A program made the translations under genes and the position numbers. Shown piece after piece: positions 1-8,536 of a stretch of DNA of 64,000 nt. Where the stretch lies: positions 62,001 through 126,000 of the forward strand of contig NZ_SNYO01000009.1 of assembly GCF_004363095.1 (NCBI RefSeq), in the 5' to 3' direction. The first letter of the stretch is position 1; each line of letters opens with the position of its first letter. Source of the DNA: Actinomycetospora succinea (GTDB taxonomy: Bacteria > Actinomycetota > Actinomycetes > Mycobacteriales > Pseudonocardiaceae). The notes beneath the pieces are model-generated. The model was not told where the DNA came from, did no database searches, and was given only the letters and a program-made list of their open reading frames with translations.

Positions 1-1514
1 GCGTCCCGGCCCTCGTCCTCTTCTCCATCGGCGCGATCGCGGCCACGGTCGGCGCTCCGTCGCCGCTGGTCTGGACCGTGTCCATCGTCTTCGGCCTGCT
101 CCAGTCCTTCGTCTGGGCCGAGATCGCCGGGCTGTTCCCGAGCAAGTCCGGCGGCGCCTCGGTCTACGGGGCGATGGCCTGGGTGCGGTACGCGAAGCCC
201 GTCGCCCCGCTGTCGGTGTGGTGCAACTGGCTCGCCTGGTCACCGGTGCTCACCGTCGGGTCCGGGCTCGCCGCGGGCTACGTGCTGACGGCGCTCTTCC
301 CGGCCGAGGCGACGATCAACACCTGGTCGATGACCCTGCTCCCGCTGGGCTTCATCCAGGAGGGCCTCGAGGTCCGCCTCAACGCCCAGTTCGTCATCGC
401 GGCGCTGTTCCTGCTCCTGGTCTTCGGCCTCCAGCACGGCGGCATCCTGCGGGCGGCCCGCGTGCAGACGGTGATCGGCCTCGCGGTCCTCGTGCCGCTG
501 CTCGTGATCGGCGTCGTGCCCCTGATCACCGGCGACGTCGTCGCCGCCAACTTCCAGCCGTTCGTCCCGCTCTCCGGCGCCTGGGACGCGAGCGGGTGGA
601 CGCTGTTCGCCGGCGGGCTCTTCCTCGCCGCGTGGTCGGCGTACGCCTTCGAGACCTCGATCTGCTACACCGCCGAGTTCAAGAACCCCGGTCGCGACAC
701 CGTGCGGGCGATCCTCTCGGCGGGCATCGCCTGCCTGGTCATCTACACGCTGGTGCCGTTCGCCTTCCAGGGCGCCCTCGGCGTCGAGCGCCTGACCCAG
801 GACGACATCGTCGACGGCAACGGTGTCGGCCAGGCGATGACCGAGATCGTCGGCGGCGGCCCGGTCGTCGCCAACCTGCTCATCGTCATGCTCGTCCTCG
901 CGCTGCTGCTGACGATCATGACGACGATGGCGGGCTCGTCGCGCACGCTCTACCAGGGCTCGCGGGACGGGTGGCTCCCCCGCTTCCTGTCGCGCACCAA
1001 CCAGCACGGCGCGCCGACGCGGGCGATGTGGACCGACCTCGTGTTCAACCTGGTGCTGCTGCTGCTCAGCGACTACGTGTTCGTCCTGGCGACGTCCACG
1101 GTCTGCTACATGATCTTCAACTTCCTCAACCTCAACGCCGGGTGGATGCACCGGGTCGACAACCCCGACGCGCCACGGCCCTACCGCGCGCCGACGATCC
1201 TCATCGCGATCGGCACCGTGCTCGCGTTCGTCAACGCCCTGCTGCTCGGCTGGGGGGCGAACGTCTACGGTGGCGGCGCCCTGCTGACGGGGCTGATCGC
1301 GGCGGCGATCATCGTCCCGGTCTTCTACTACCGCCACAAGGTCGTCGACAAGGGCGTCTTCCCGGCCTCGTTCAGCGACGACCTCCCCGCGGAGAACGGC
1401 GAGCCCGGAGCCGTCGCGCTCCCCCGCCGCGCCGGGATCCGGCCCTACGTCGTCCTCGCCGGCGGCGTCGTCATGGTGATCATCGGCCAGCTGCTCGCCG
1501 CGGCCGGGACCTGA
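1..1514 (+). CDS. APC-superfamily amino acid/amine permease (5' end outside window)
   Basis: Inner-membrane secondary transporter for amino acids or amines. The frame is open from base 3 with no stop, so the N-terminus is missing; about 503 residues remain, with roughly eleven hydrophobic segments. The loop FPSKSGGASVYGAMAWV is the APC proline/glycine-rich loop, and FETSICYTAEFKNPGRDTV matches the conserved cytoplasmic loop after TM6 (usually FxGxExxxxxxEExxNPxR). The C-terminal tail is short and charged before a last hydrophobic segment. It converges on an XRE-cupin regulator and a glutamine amidotransferase, a grouping like polyamine or ethanolamine uptake loci (puuP/puuR/puuD in enterobacteria). 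The substrate is inference only. Confidence 0.85.
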   Translation, partial: VPALVLFSIGAIAATVGAPSPLVWTVSIVFGLLQSFVWAEIAGLFPSKSGGASVYGAMAWVRYAKPVAPLSVWCNWLAWSPVLTVGSGLAAGYVLTALFPAEATINTWSMTLLPLGFIQEGLEVRLNAQFVIAALFLLLVFGLQHGGILRAARVQTVIGLAVLVPLLVIGVVPLITGDVVAANFQPFVPLSGAWDASGWTLFAGGLFLAAWSAYAFETSICYTAEFKNPGRDTVRAILSAGIACLVIYTLVPFAFQGALGVERLTQDDIVDGNGVGQAMTEIVGGGPVVANLLIVMLVLALLLTIMTTMAGSSRTLYQGSRDGWLPRFLSRTNQHGAPTRAMWTDLVFNLVLLLLSDYVFVLATSTVCYMIFNFLNLNAGWMHRVDNPDAPRPYRAPTILIAIGTVLAFVNALLLGWGANVYGGGALLTGLIAAAIIVPVFYYRHKVVDKGVFPASFSDDLPAENGEPGAVALPRRAGIRPYVVLAGGVVMVIIGQLLAAAGT

Positions 1515-1533
1515 CGGGGACGGTGGCCGGTGC

Positions 1534-2187
1534 TCAGGCCACGGGCGGCATGTGCCCGTAGCCGGTGACGGTCAGGAAGGTGATCGGGAGCTGCACCAGC
1601 TCCGACGGCCCGTGCGGGCCCTCGCCGTCGAAGATCAGCGAGTCGCCGGCGTGCATCTCGTACTGGGCGTCGCCGTGGACGTAGCGCATGACGCCGTCGA
1701 GCACGAACAGGAACTCGGTGCCCGGGTGCTGGAAGAGCGGGAAGACCTCGCTGGCCTCGGTGAGCGTGCACAGCAGGGGCTCGAGCCGCTTGTGCTGGCC
1801 GCGCAGCGCCCCGAGCATCCGGTAGACGTGCCCGACGTTGCTGCCGCGCCGGGAGATCTCGGCGCCGCGCCCGGCCGGGGTGTAGACCGCCTCGCGGTCC
1901 GAGTCGATGCCGCGGAACAGCGCGGTCACCGGGATCTCCAGCGCCGCCGCCAGCCGGGAGAGCACCGAGAGGCTGCAGGACGTCTGGGCGTTCTCGATCT
2001 TCGAGAGCATCGCCTTCGACATGCCGACGCGGCGCGCGAGGGACGTCATCGTCAGGCCCTTGGCGATCCGGTACTCCCGGGTCCGCGAGGCGATGACGTG
2101 CTCGAGCTCGCCGAGCCCCGGGGCCGCCGGTTCCTCCGGCACGGAGCCGGGTTCCGCCGCCTCGGGGTCGTCGGTCGCAGAGCTCAC
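1534..2187 (-). CDS. XRE-family regulator with C-terminal cupin domain
   Basis: Probable ligand-sensing repressor of 217 residues. An acidic, proline-rich N-terminus (1-30) precedes a helix-turn-helix at about 36-90 (TREYRIAKGLTMTSLARRVG then SKAMLSKIENAQ). A cupin fold covers about 130-215, with the metal-type segment PLFQHPGTEFLFVLDG. This is the PuuR/SCO-type HTH-cupin architecture. The start is GTG at 2187, overlapping the stop of the upstream amidotransferase by four bases (GTGA), so the two are translationally coupled. It likely controls the permease and amidotransferase beside it, but no operator was identified. Confidence 0.85.
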   Translation of the reverse strand: MSSATDDPEAAEPGSVPEEPAAPGLGELEHVIASRTREYRIAKGLTMTSLARRVGMSKAMLSKIENAQTSCSLSVLSRLAAALEIPVTALFRGIDSDREAVYTPAGRGAEISRRGSNVGHVYRMLGALRGQHKRLEPLLCTLTEASEVFPLFQHPGTEFLFVLDGVMRYVHGDAQYEMHAGDSLIFDGEGPHGPSELVQLPITFLTVTGYGHMPPVA

Positions 2188-2888
2188 AGGTCGAGAGTAG
2201 TCCCCGCACCCGCAGAGGAAACGCCGTTCACCACCTCGTCGAGCAGCGCGGCGGCCCGTTCGCGGGACTCGTCCTGCCGACGATCGGTCTCGTCGAGCAG
2301 GGCGGTCCGGTCGATCCCGGCCGCGGCGAGCGCCTTCGGGTACTTCGCCGCCCAGGCCCCGGCGCTCTCCGGCGTGGCCTCCGGGTGGAACTGGACGCCG
2401 AGGTGCGGACCCTGGCGGAAGGCCTGCACGGCGGCGTCGGTCGACGCGAGCATCTCGGCGTCGGGCGGGCACGCGAACGCGTCGAGGTGCCACACGAGCC
2501 ACGGCCCGGACCCGACGACGTCGGGCCGGCGGGTCTCGACGTCGAGCCACCCGATCTCCGGGCGCTCGAGCGTGCGGACGCTGGCGCCCAGGACGGTCGC
2601 GAGCATCTGCGCGCCGAAGCACACGCCGAGCACGGGGACGTCCGCCGCGACCGCCTCGGCGAGGAACGCCCGCTCGTGGTCGAGGTAGGCGACCGAGGAG
2701 TCGAGCGTCGAGTCGTCGGAGCCGAGGGACACGACCAGCGACCAGCGCGACGGGTCCGCCGGGCGGTCGCCGTGGCTCAGGTGGGCGACGTCCATCGGCA
2801 GCCCGAGCTCGCGCACACGGTCCCCGAGGTAGCCGGGTCCACAGTCGTCCTGGTGCTGCAGGAACAGCACCCGTCGGTCCTCGCTCAT
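2184..2888 (-). CDS. Class I (type 1) glutamine amidotransferase
   Basis: Single-domain GATase of 234 residues, hydrolysing glutamine or a gamma-glutamyl amide. The nucleophile elbow GVCFGAQ places the catalytic Cys at 90, and GVQFHPE gives His168 and Glu170, so the triad is intact. The fold is the GMP-synthase-like GATase rather than the C26 PuuD type, so the substrate cannot be assigned. ATG 2888 has a GGGAG ribosome site 3 bases upstream. It is the first gene of a two-gene operon with the XRE-cupin regulator, which suggests nitrogen-compound catabolism together with the nearby permease. Confidence 0.82.
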   Translation of the reverse strand: MSEDRRVLFLQHQDDCGPGYLGDRVRELGLPMDVAHLSHGDRPADPSRWSLVVSLGSDDSTLDSSVAYLDHERAFLAEAVAADVPVLGVCFGAQMLATVLGASVRTLERPEIGWLDVETRRPDVVGSGPWLVWHLDAFACPPDAEMLASTDAAVQAFRQGPHLGVQFHPEATPESAGAWAAKYPKALAAAGIDRTALLDETDRRQDESRERAAALLDEVVNGVSSAGAGTTLDL

Positions 2889-2937
2889 CGCTCCCGTTCC
2901 CCCGCGTTTGGCCGTGTCTCCTGTCAGGAGCCGCCGT

Positions 2938-2974
2938 CCACGCTAGGTCAACCCGGTTGCGCCCGGCAGCGTGG
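2938..2974 (-). terminator. Stem-loop after the kinase gene
   Basis: CCACGCT (2938-2944) pairs with AGCGTGG (2968-2974) over a 23-base loop, directly after the kinase stop codon at 2977. There is no U-tract, as is usual for actinomycete terminators. A second short hairpin (CTCCT-gtc-AGGAG) lies further down, near 2918-2930. Confidence 0.4.
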
Positions 2975-2976
2975 CG

Positions 2977-4440
2977 TCAACCACCGAGCTCGGCGCGCGG
3001 GCGGAACACCAGCTGCTCCCGGACCCGGCGGGCGTCGCCCGTCGAGCCGGTGCGGATCTCCCAGGTCCAGGCCATGCCCTCGTAGAGACCGGTCGTGTAG
3101 ACCGTCCCGTCGCTCTCGGCGGTATAGAGCGGGCCCTGGACGACGTCGTCGACGACCCACGCCGCGCCCGGGTCGACGCGCGGTCCGAGCTCGGCGGTGT
3201 CCCGGTACCAGGCGGTCGCCGCGGCGGCGTCCGGCCACCGTGCGTAGAGCACCAGGGCGTCCGGGGCGACGTCCGGGTACTCGCACACGATCGCCTCGAC
3301 CGGCACGGCGCCGCTGCGCGTCGTGAACTCGTCGAGCCCGCCCGCGGGTCCGCACGACGTCCCGCCGGCGCCCGGGAACACGGCGGCGAGGGCCGGCGGA
3401 GGGGCCGGCGGAGGGGCCGGGGTCCGCGTCGTGAGGACGACGGCCCCGACGCCGACGGCCAGCAGGAGCACGGCGAGGCCGGCGACGAGCGCGATCACCG
3501 TGCCCCGCGAGCGCGGCGGCGGTCCCGGCGGGCGGAGGTGTGGCGGGGGCGCCATCGGCGGGGGCGGCCACATCGCGGGCGGCGGCGCGCCGGGACCGGC
3601 CGGGCGGCCCTCGAGCGCGGCGACGGCGGCCTCGGCGAGCCCGCCCGCCGTGGCGAAGCGCCGGGACGGGTCCTTGGCCATGGCCGTCGCCACCACGGCG
3701 TCGAACGCCGGCGGGACGCCGGGCACGAGCGCGGAGAGCAGCGGCGGCGGCGCGTGGAGGTGCGCGTCCATGAGCGCCGGGCCCTCGCCGGGGAACGGCG
3801 GGCGCCCGGCGATCGCCTCGACCAGCAGGCAGCCCAGCGCGTACACGTCGATCCGGCGGTCCACGTCGCGGCGGACGAACACCTCGGGCGCCATGTAGGC
3901 GAGCGTCCCCATCGCCGTGCCCGTCCCCGTCAGCGTGGCGCCGTCCGCCGCGCCGTCGACCGCGCGCACGATCCCGAAGTCGACGAGGTAGACGAAGTCG
4001 CGGTCGCGCTGCTCGGCGACCAGCACGTTGGAGGGCTTCACGTCGCGGTGGACCAGCCCGCCCTCGTGCGCGGTGTCGAGGGCGTCGGCGACCTGCCGGA
4101 CGATCTCCACCGCCCGCGCGGGCTCCAGCCGGCCGGTCCTGCGGATCACGGCCGCCAGGTCGTCGCCCGAGACCAGCCGCATGTCGATGTAGAGGCGGCC
4201 GTCGATCGTGCCGAAGTCGTGGATCGGGATGACGTGCGGCGAGGACAGGCGCGCGACGGTCCGCGACTCCCGCCGGAAGCGCTCGCGGTACGCGGCGTCG
4301 GCACCCAGGGCCGGGTGCAGGAGCTTGAGGGCGACGGTGCGCTCGCGCGCCGTGTCGAAGGCCCGGTAGACCTCGCCCATCCCGCCGCGCCCGATCCGCT
4401 CCTCGAGGCGGTAGGGCCCGAACGTCTCCGGCTGGGTCAT
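2977..4440 (-). CDS. Membrane-anchored Ser/Thr protein kinase (PknB-like)
   Basis: Eukaryotic-like receptor kinase of 487 residues. The kinase domain is intact: glycine loop GRGGMGEVY (17-25), catalytic Lys39, HRDVKPSN (131-138), DFG (154-156) and APE (184-186). A proline-rich juxtamembrane linker (about 285-310) leads to one transmembrane helix (about 313-338). The extracytoplasmic sensor of about 150 residues has two cysteines and no PASTA repeats, so the ligand is unknown. The start is ATG 4440 (MTQPETFGPYRLEERIG); upstream in-frame codons extend the frame but lack kinase homology. It is divergent from the MHS transporter gene. Confidence 0.93.
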   Translation of the reverse strand: MTQPETFGPYRLEERIGRGGMGEVYRAFDTARERTVALKLLHPALGADAAYRERFRRESRTVARLSSPHVIPIHDFGTIDGRLYIDMRLVSGDDLAAVIRRTGRLEPARAVEIVRQVADALDTAHEGGLVHRDVKPSNVLVAEQRDRDFVYLVDFGIVRAVDGAADGATLTGTGTAMGTLAYMAPEVFVRRDVDRRIDVYALGCLLVEAIAGRPPFPGEGPALMDAHLHAPPPLLSALVPGVPPAFDAVVATAMAKDPSRRFATAGGLAEAAVAALEGRPAGPGAPPPAMWPPPPMAPPPHLRPPGPPPRSRGTVIALVAGLAVLLLAVGVGAVVLTTRTPAPPPAPPPALAAVFPGAGGTSCGPAGGLDEFTTRSGAVPVEAIVCEYPDVAPDALVLYARWPDAAAATAWYRDTAELGPRVDPGAAWVVDDVVQGPLYTAESDGTVYTTGLYEGMAWTWEIRTGSTGDARRVREQLVFRPRAELGG

Positions 4441-4487
4441 CACGCAGAGTATGCGGGAGGCGGTCCTCCCGAGCCACGATGCTCCAT

Positions 4488-4562
4488 GTGTATGCAAGAC
4501 GGCCGGATTCGACGGCACAGCGGCCTCCGACGGCCGTCTCGCGTCCTTCGGGTATACAAGAC
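4488..4562. promoter_or_regulatory. Repeated GTATRCAAGAC sites between kinase and transporter
   Basis: GTATGCAAGAC (4490-4500) and GTATACAAGAC (4552-4562) match at 10 of 11 positions and sit 62 bp apart in the 199-bp intergenic region. They are AT-rich against the local background. Operators of GntR/FCD regulators often centre on GTATAC, and a GntR/FCD gene lies just beyond the transporter, so these are plausible binding sites for it. That link is inference. Confidence 0.4.
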
Positions 4563-4639
4563 TCTTGCGTTCATGACCCGGATCACTGCACGCTGAGCCC
4601 TCAGGAGCCCGCGCGCGGCGGGACGGGAGAGGCGGGGCC

Positions 4640-5998
4640 ATGCGTCCGACCGAGCAGATCGCCCCCACGTCCGAACGGCCGCGGACCGGGCTCTCGCCGG
4701 GCCGCACCGCGTTCGCCTGCATGATCGGCACGCTGGTCGAGATCTACGACTTCATCCTCTACACGTTCGTCGCCGCGCTGGTGTTCGGGCCGCTGTTCTT
4801 CCCCGGCGCGCAGCCGTGGCTGGGGACGCTGGCCGCCCTGTCGAGCCACGCGGTCGCGTTCTTCGTGCGGCCGCTGGGCGCCTGGGTGTTCGGGCGGCTC
4901 GGTGACCGGTGGGGACGTCGCGGCGCGCTGGTCCTCTCGCTCTCCCTGATGGGCGTCGCGTCGGCGGGCGTCGGTCTGCTGCCCACCTACGCCGCCATCG
5001 GCATCGCCGCCCCGGTGCTCCTGGTGGTCCTGCGCCTGGTCCAGGGCCTCGCGGTGGGCGGTGAGTGGGGCGGCGCGGTCGCGGTCGCCGTCGAGCACGC
5101 GCCGCCGTCGCGCCGGGTCCTCTACGGCTCGCTCCCCCAGGTCGGCTCGGTGCTCGGTCTTGCGCTGGCGGCGGCGTCGCTGCTGGTCGTGGCCTCGGCG
5201 GTCGACGAGGAGACGTTCCTGGCCTGGGGCTGGCGGGTGCCGTTCCTCGCCGGGTTCGTGCTCGTCGCGCTCGGCATGTTCGTGCGGCTGCGCCTGGAGG
5301 AGACGCCGGACTTCAAGAAGACCCGTGACGAGGTCCCGGCGACCTTCGCCGCCACGATGCGCGAGGCCGGCCGGCCGATCCTCGCCGTCACGCTCGCCTG
5401 GCTCTCGATCATCGTCGTGGTCTACGCGCTGATGACCGGCCTGCTCGCCTACGCCAAGAGCTACGTCGAGGGCATCGACGCGCACGACGTCCAGGTCGGT
5501 CTCGTCCTCTGCGGCCTGCTGCTCGTGCCCTACACGATCGGCGCGGCGCTGCTGGCCAAGAAGGTGTCGCGCGAGCGCCTCGTCCTCGTCGCCGGGCTGT
5601 TCACGATCGTCTGGGCGTTCCCGGCGTTCGGGCTGGTCGCGACCGGGGAGCCGGCGCTGCTGTGGGTCGCGATGGCGATCGGCGTCATCCCCTACGGGCT
5701 CGGCAACGGCGCGCTCCCGTCGCTGATGAGCGACGCCTTCCCGGTGCGCCTGCGCTACACCGGCGTCGCGGTCTCGTTCGCCCTCGCCAACGTCATCGGC
5801 GGCGCGCTGCTGCCGCTGCCGGCGCTCGCGCTGGTGGCGACGTTCGGCGGCTCGTCGGTGCCGCTGGCGATCGCCCTGGTGCTCGGCGGGATCGCCTCGG
5901 TGGTCGGCGTCGCGATGCTGCGTCGCCTGCCCCGCTACCCGGCGGGCTCGCCCGGCCCGGAGCTGGCGGAGTCGTCGACGTCGGCGGAGTCCCGGTGA
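4640..5998 (+). CDS. MFS transporter, metabolite:H+ symporter (MHS) type
   Basis: Proton-coupled uptake carrier of 452 residues with twelve predicted membrane helices. The MHS signatures are present: GTLVEIYDFILYTF in TM1 and the loop-2/3 motif RPLGAWVFGRLGDRWGRR; RLVQGLAVGGEWGGAV lies in TM4. This is the family of ShiA, ProP, KgtP and PcaT, which import organic acids, so the cargo is likely a carboxylate. Start ATG 4640 follows a GGAGAGGCGG stretch. The 3' end overlaps the convergent GntR gene by 64 bases. It probably supplies substrate to the CoA-transferase/amidase genes beyond. Confidence 0.88.
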   Translation: MRPTEQIAPTSERPRTGLSPGRTAFACMIGTLVEIYDFILYTFVAALVFGPLFFPGAQPWLGTLAALSSHAVAFFVRPLGAWVFGRLGDRWGRRGALVLSLSLMGVASAGVGLLPTYAAIGIAAPVLLVVLRLVQGLAVGGEWGGAVAVAVEHAPPSRRVLYGSLPQVGSVLGLALAAASLLVVASAVDEETFLAWGWRVPFLAGFVLVALGMFVRLRLEETPDFKKTRDEVPATFAATMREAGRPILAVTLAWLSIIVVVYALMTGLLAYAKSYVEGIDAHDVQVGLVLCGLLLVPYTIGAALLAKKVSRERLVLVAGLFTIVWAFPAFGLVATGEPALLWVAMAIGVIPYGLGNGALPSLMSDAFPVRLRYTGVAVSFALANVIGGALLPLPALALVATFGGSSVPLAIALVLGGIASVVGVAMLRRLPRYPAGSPGPELAESSTSAESR

Positions 5999-6624
5999 GG
6001 GATCCGCATGGCCTCCCGCGCCGCGAGGATGTGCGCGCGCATGAGGTGGCCCGCCCAGGGCGCGTTGCCCGCACGCAAGGCCTCGACCAGCTCGTGGTGG
6101 TGGGCGGCGCTGCGCACGAAGTCCTCGGGGCGGAAGGCGCTGTAGCGCGCCGCGACCGCGGGCACGTCGAGCAGGCCGTGGACCATCGCGTCGAGGCGGG
6201 GCCGGCCGGTGGCGGCGCTGACGGCGAGGTGGAACTCGCGGGCGTTCTCGGCGAAGGCGACGAGGTCGACGGTCGGCGCCGCGACCACGGCGTCGCCCTC
6301 GTCGCAGAGCCGCCCGAGCGTCGCCAGGTCGTCCGCGCCGATCGAGGCGGCGGCGAGCTCGGCGGCGTGCGACTCCAGGACGACGCGCAGGTCGAGGATC
6401 TCCTGCTGCATCTCGGGCCGCCAGCGGGCCACCCGCGCAGCGCGGCGCGGCGAGACCTCGACCAGCGACTCCCCCGCCAGACGCCCCAGCGCCTCGCGCA
6501 CCGGCGTCCGGCTGACGCCCAGCCGCTCGGCCGACTCGACCTCGGGCAGCGGCGTCCCCGGGGGCAGCACCCCCTCGAGGATCTCGCGCCGCAGCCGGCG
6601 GTACGCCGTGTCCGCGCGGTTCAC
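5935..6624 (-). CDS. GntR-family regulator, FCD subfamily
   Basis: Transcription factor of 229 residues with an N-terminal winged helix (LRREILEGVLPPGTPLPEVE then LGVSRTPVREALGRLAGE) and an all-helical FCD effector domain. Likely metal or ligand histidines occur in REFHLAV, HHHELVEALR and HLMRAH. I prefer GTG 6624, which has GGAG five bases upstream, over an in-frame GTG at 6654. It diverges from the CoA-transferase operon and converges with the MHS transporter. FCD regulators usually sense small carboxylates and repress adjacent catabolic and transport genes. Confidence 0.88.
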   Translation of the reverse strand: MNRADTAYRRLRREILEGVLPPGTPLPEVESAERLGVSRTPVREALGRLAGESLVEVSPRRAARVARWRPEMQQEILDLRVVLESHAAELAAASIGADDLATLGRLCDEGDAVVAAPTVDLVAFAENAREFHLAVSAATGRPRLDAMVHGLLDVPAVAARYSAFRPEDFVRSAAHHHELVEALRAGNAPWAGHLMRAHILAAREAMRIPHRDSADVDDSASSGPGEPAG

Positions 6625-6674
6625 CGCCGCTCCACGGTGCGGAAGCCTAGCCACCCGACGACAGGAGCACGTGC

Positions 6675-7904
6675 ATGACGGCGTACGCCGCCGACCCCGC
6701 CCCGTCGGCGATCCGGACCGGCGCCCTCGCCGGCGTCCGCGTCCTCGAGATGGGCCAGCTGCTCGCCGGCCCGTACTGCGCCCAGCTCATGGCCGACCAC
6801 GGCGCCGACGTCGTCAAGATCGAGGACCCGCAGCGCGGCGACGTCATGCGCCAGTGGGGCCGCAAGGCCGGCGACCGCTCGCTGTGGTGGCCGATCGTCG
6901 CCCGCAACAAGCGGTCGGTGACCTGCGACCTGCGCACCCCCGAGGGCCGCGAGATCGCCCGGAAGCTGGCGGGCGAGGCCGACATCGTCGTCGAGAACTT
7001 CCGGCCCGGCACCCTCGAGCGCTGGGGGCTCGACCACGCGACGCTCGCCGCCGACCACCCCGGCCTGATCATGGTCCGGATCAGCGGCTACGGGCAGACC
7101 GGCCCCTACGCGCACCGCGCCGGCTACGCCTCGATCGGCGAGGCGATGGGCGGGCTGCGCCACCTCGTCGGCGAGCCCGACCGGCCGCCGGGGCGCTGCG
7201 GGATCTCGCTCGGCGACACGCTGACCGCGATGTTCGGCGCGCTCGGGGCGCTGGCGGCGCTCGAGCACCGCCGCCGCACCGGGGAGGGCCAGGTGGTCGA
7301 CGCGTCGATCTACGAGTCGGTCCTCGCGGTCACCGAGTCGCTGATCCCGGAGTGGGTGCTCGCGGGCCACGAGCGCACCCGGACCGGGGCGACCCTGCCG
7401 GGCGTCGCGCCGAGCAACGTCTACCCCACCGGTGACGGCGGCAGCGTGCTCGTCGCGGCGAACATGGACACGGTGTTCCGCCGGCTGGCCACGGCGATGG
7501 GCCGCCCGGAGCTCGGCGACGACGAGCGCTTCGCCACCCATGCCGCGCGCGGCGCCCACGCCGAGGAGCTCGACGCCATCGTGGCCGCGTGGACGTCGAC
7601 GCGGAGCGCCGACGACGTGCTCGCCCACCTCGAGGAGCACGGCGTCCCCGCCGGCCCGATCTACCGGGCCAAGGAGATGCTCGCCGACCCCCACTTCCGG
7701 GCCCGGGAGTCGATCCTGTCGATGGCCGACCCGCGCTTCGGCGAGTTCCCCATGCAGGGCGTGTTCCCGCGGCTGTCGGGCTCGCCCGGCGAGGTGGCCT
7801 GGCTGGGCCCGGAGCTCGGCGAGCACACCGACGAGGTGCTCACCGAGCGCCTCGGCTACACCCCCGAGGCCGTGCGCGACCTGCGCGCGGCCGACGTGAT
7901 CTAG
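6675..7904 (+). CDS. Family III CoA-transferase (CaiB/BaiF type)
   Basis: Transfers CoA between carboxylic acids in the cytoplasm; 409 residues, normal for the family. It shows the family N-terminal motif VRVLEMGQLLAGPYCAQLMADHG, then GADVVKIEDP, and a conserved Asp181 in GISLGDTLTAM as the expected covalent-anhydride residue. Start ATG 6675 has AGGAGC 8 bases upstream. It heads an operon with an isochorismatase-fold hydrolase (12-bp gap) and an alpha/beta hydrolase. The donor and acceptor cannot be named from sequence. Confidence 0.9.
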   Translation: MTAYAADPAPSAIRTGALAGVRVLEMGQLLAGPYCAQLMADHGADVVKIEDPQRGDVMRQWGRKAGDRSLWWPIVARNKRSVTCDLRTPEGREIARKLAGEADIVVENFRPGTLERWGLDHATLAADHPGLIMVRISGYGQTGPYAHRAGYASIGEAMGGLRHLVGEPDRPPGRCGISLGDTLTAMFGALGALAALEHRRRTGEGQVVDASIYESVLAVTESLIPEWVLAGHERTRTGATLPGVAPSNVYPTGDGGSVLVAANMDTVFRRLATAMGRPELGDDERFATHAARGAHAEELDAIVAAWTSTRSADDVLAHLEEHGVPAGPIYRAKEMLADPHFRARESILSMADPRFGEFPMQGVFPRLSGSPGEVAWLGPELGEHTDEVLTERLGYTPEAVRDLRAADVI

Positions 7905-7915
7905 GAGTGGACCCC

Positions 7916-8536
7916 ATGACCGACGAGTTCGACGCCGCCGGCTACTCCAGCCACGACATCGGGTTCGGCCGACGCGCCGCGATGCTGGTCGTCGACTTCC
8001 AGCGGGCGCTGACCGAGGGCGAGTTCGCGCTCGGCCGCAGCCCGTACGTGCGCGAGGCGGTCGAGCGCAGCGGCCGGCTGCTCGACCGCGCCCGGGCGCT
8101 CGGGGTCCCGGTGCTGCACACCGCCGTCGCCTTCGACGGCCCCGCCGACCTGGGGCGCTGGAAGATGCCCGAGCTCGGGGAGATCACGCCGGGGTCCGCG
8201 GGCGCGGAGATCGACCCGAAGGTCTGGCACCCGACGGACGAGCTGGTGATCAAGAAGGCGCCGTCGGCGTTCTTCGGCACGCCGGTCGCCTCGATCCTGC
8301 GGTACTGGGACGTCGATACCGTCGTCGTCCTCGGCTGCATGACCTCGGGCTGCATCCGGGCCTCGATCGTCGACGCGTTCTCCCACGGGCTCCGCACGAT
8401 CGTGGTCGGCGAGTGCTGCGGCGACCAGCAGCAGGAGGCGCACCGGGCCAACCTCGCCGACGTGGGCCGCCGCTACGCGGACGTCGTCGACGTCGACGCG
8501 GCGATCGCCGGGCTCGAGGCGATCGCCGGTGCCTGA
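7916..8536 (+). CDS. Isochorismatase-fold amidohydrolase (N-carbamoylsarcosine amidase/maleamate amidase-like)
   Basis: Cysteine hydrolase of 206 residues. The triad is visible: Asp27 in AMLVVDFQ, Lys114 in VIKKAPSAFFGT, and Cys146 in GCMTSGCIRAS, followed by the usual CGDQQQEAHRANL segment. The KAPSAFFGT and TSGCIRAS segments are closest to the N-carbamoylsarcosine amidase/NicF group rather than true isochorismatases. The start is ATG 7916, preceded by AGGAG. It sits between a CoA-transferase and an alpha/beta hydrolase. NicF works with the alpha/beta hydrolase NicD in nicotinate breakdown, but the other nic genes are absent here, so the substrate stays open. Confidence 0.82.
   Translation: MTDEFDAAGYSSHDIGFGRRAAMLVVDFQRALTEGEFALGRSPYVREAVERSGRLLDRARALGVPVLHTAVAFDGPADLGRWKMPELGEITPGSAGAEIDPKVWHPTDELVIKKAPSAFFGTPVASILRYWDVDTVVVLGCMTSGCIRASIVDAFSHGLRTIVVGECCGDQQQEAHRANLADVGRRYADVVDVDAAIAGLEAIAGA

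Noticed and set aside
23-600. That the first permease might be complete within the window
   Set aside because: The open frame continues to base 3 and the GTG at 78 falls inside a membrane helix, so the N-terminus is outside.
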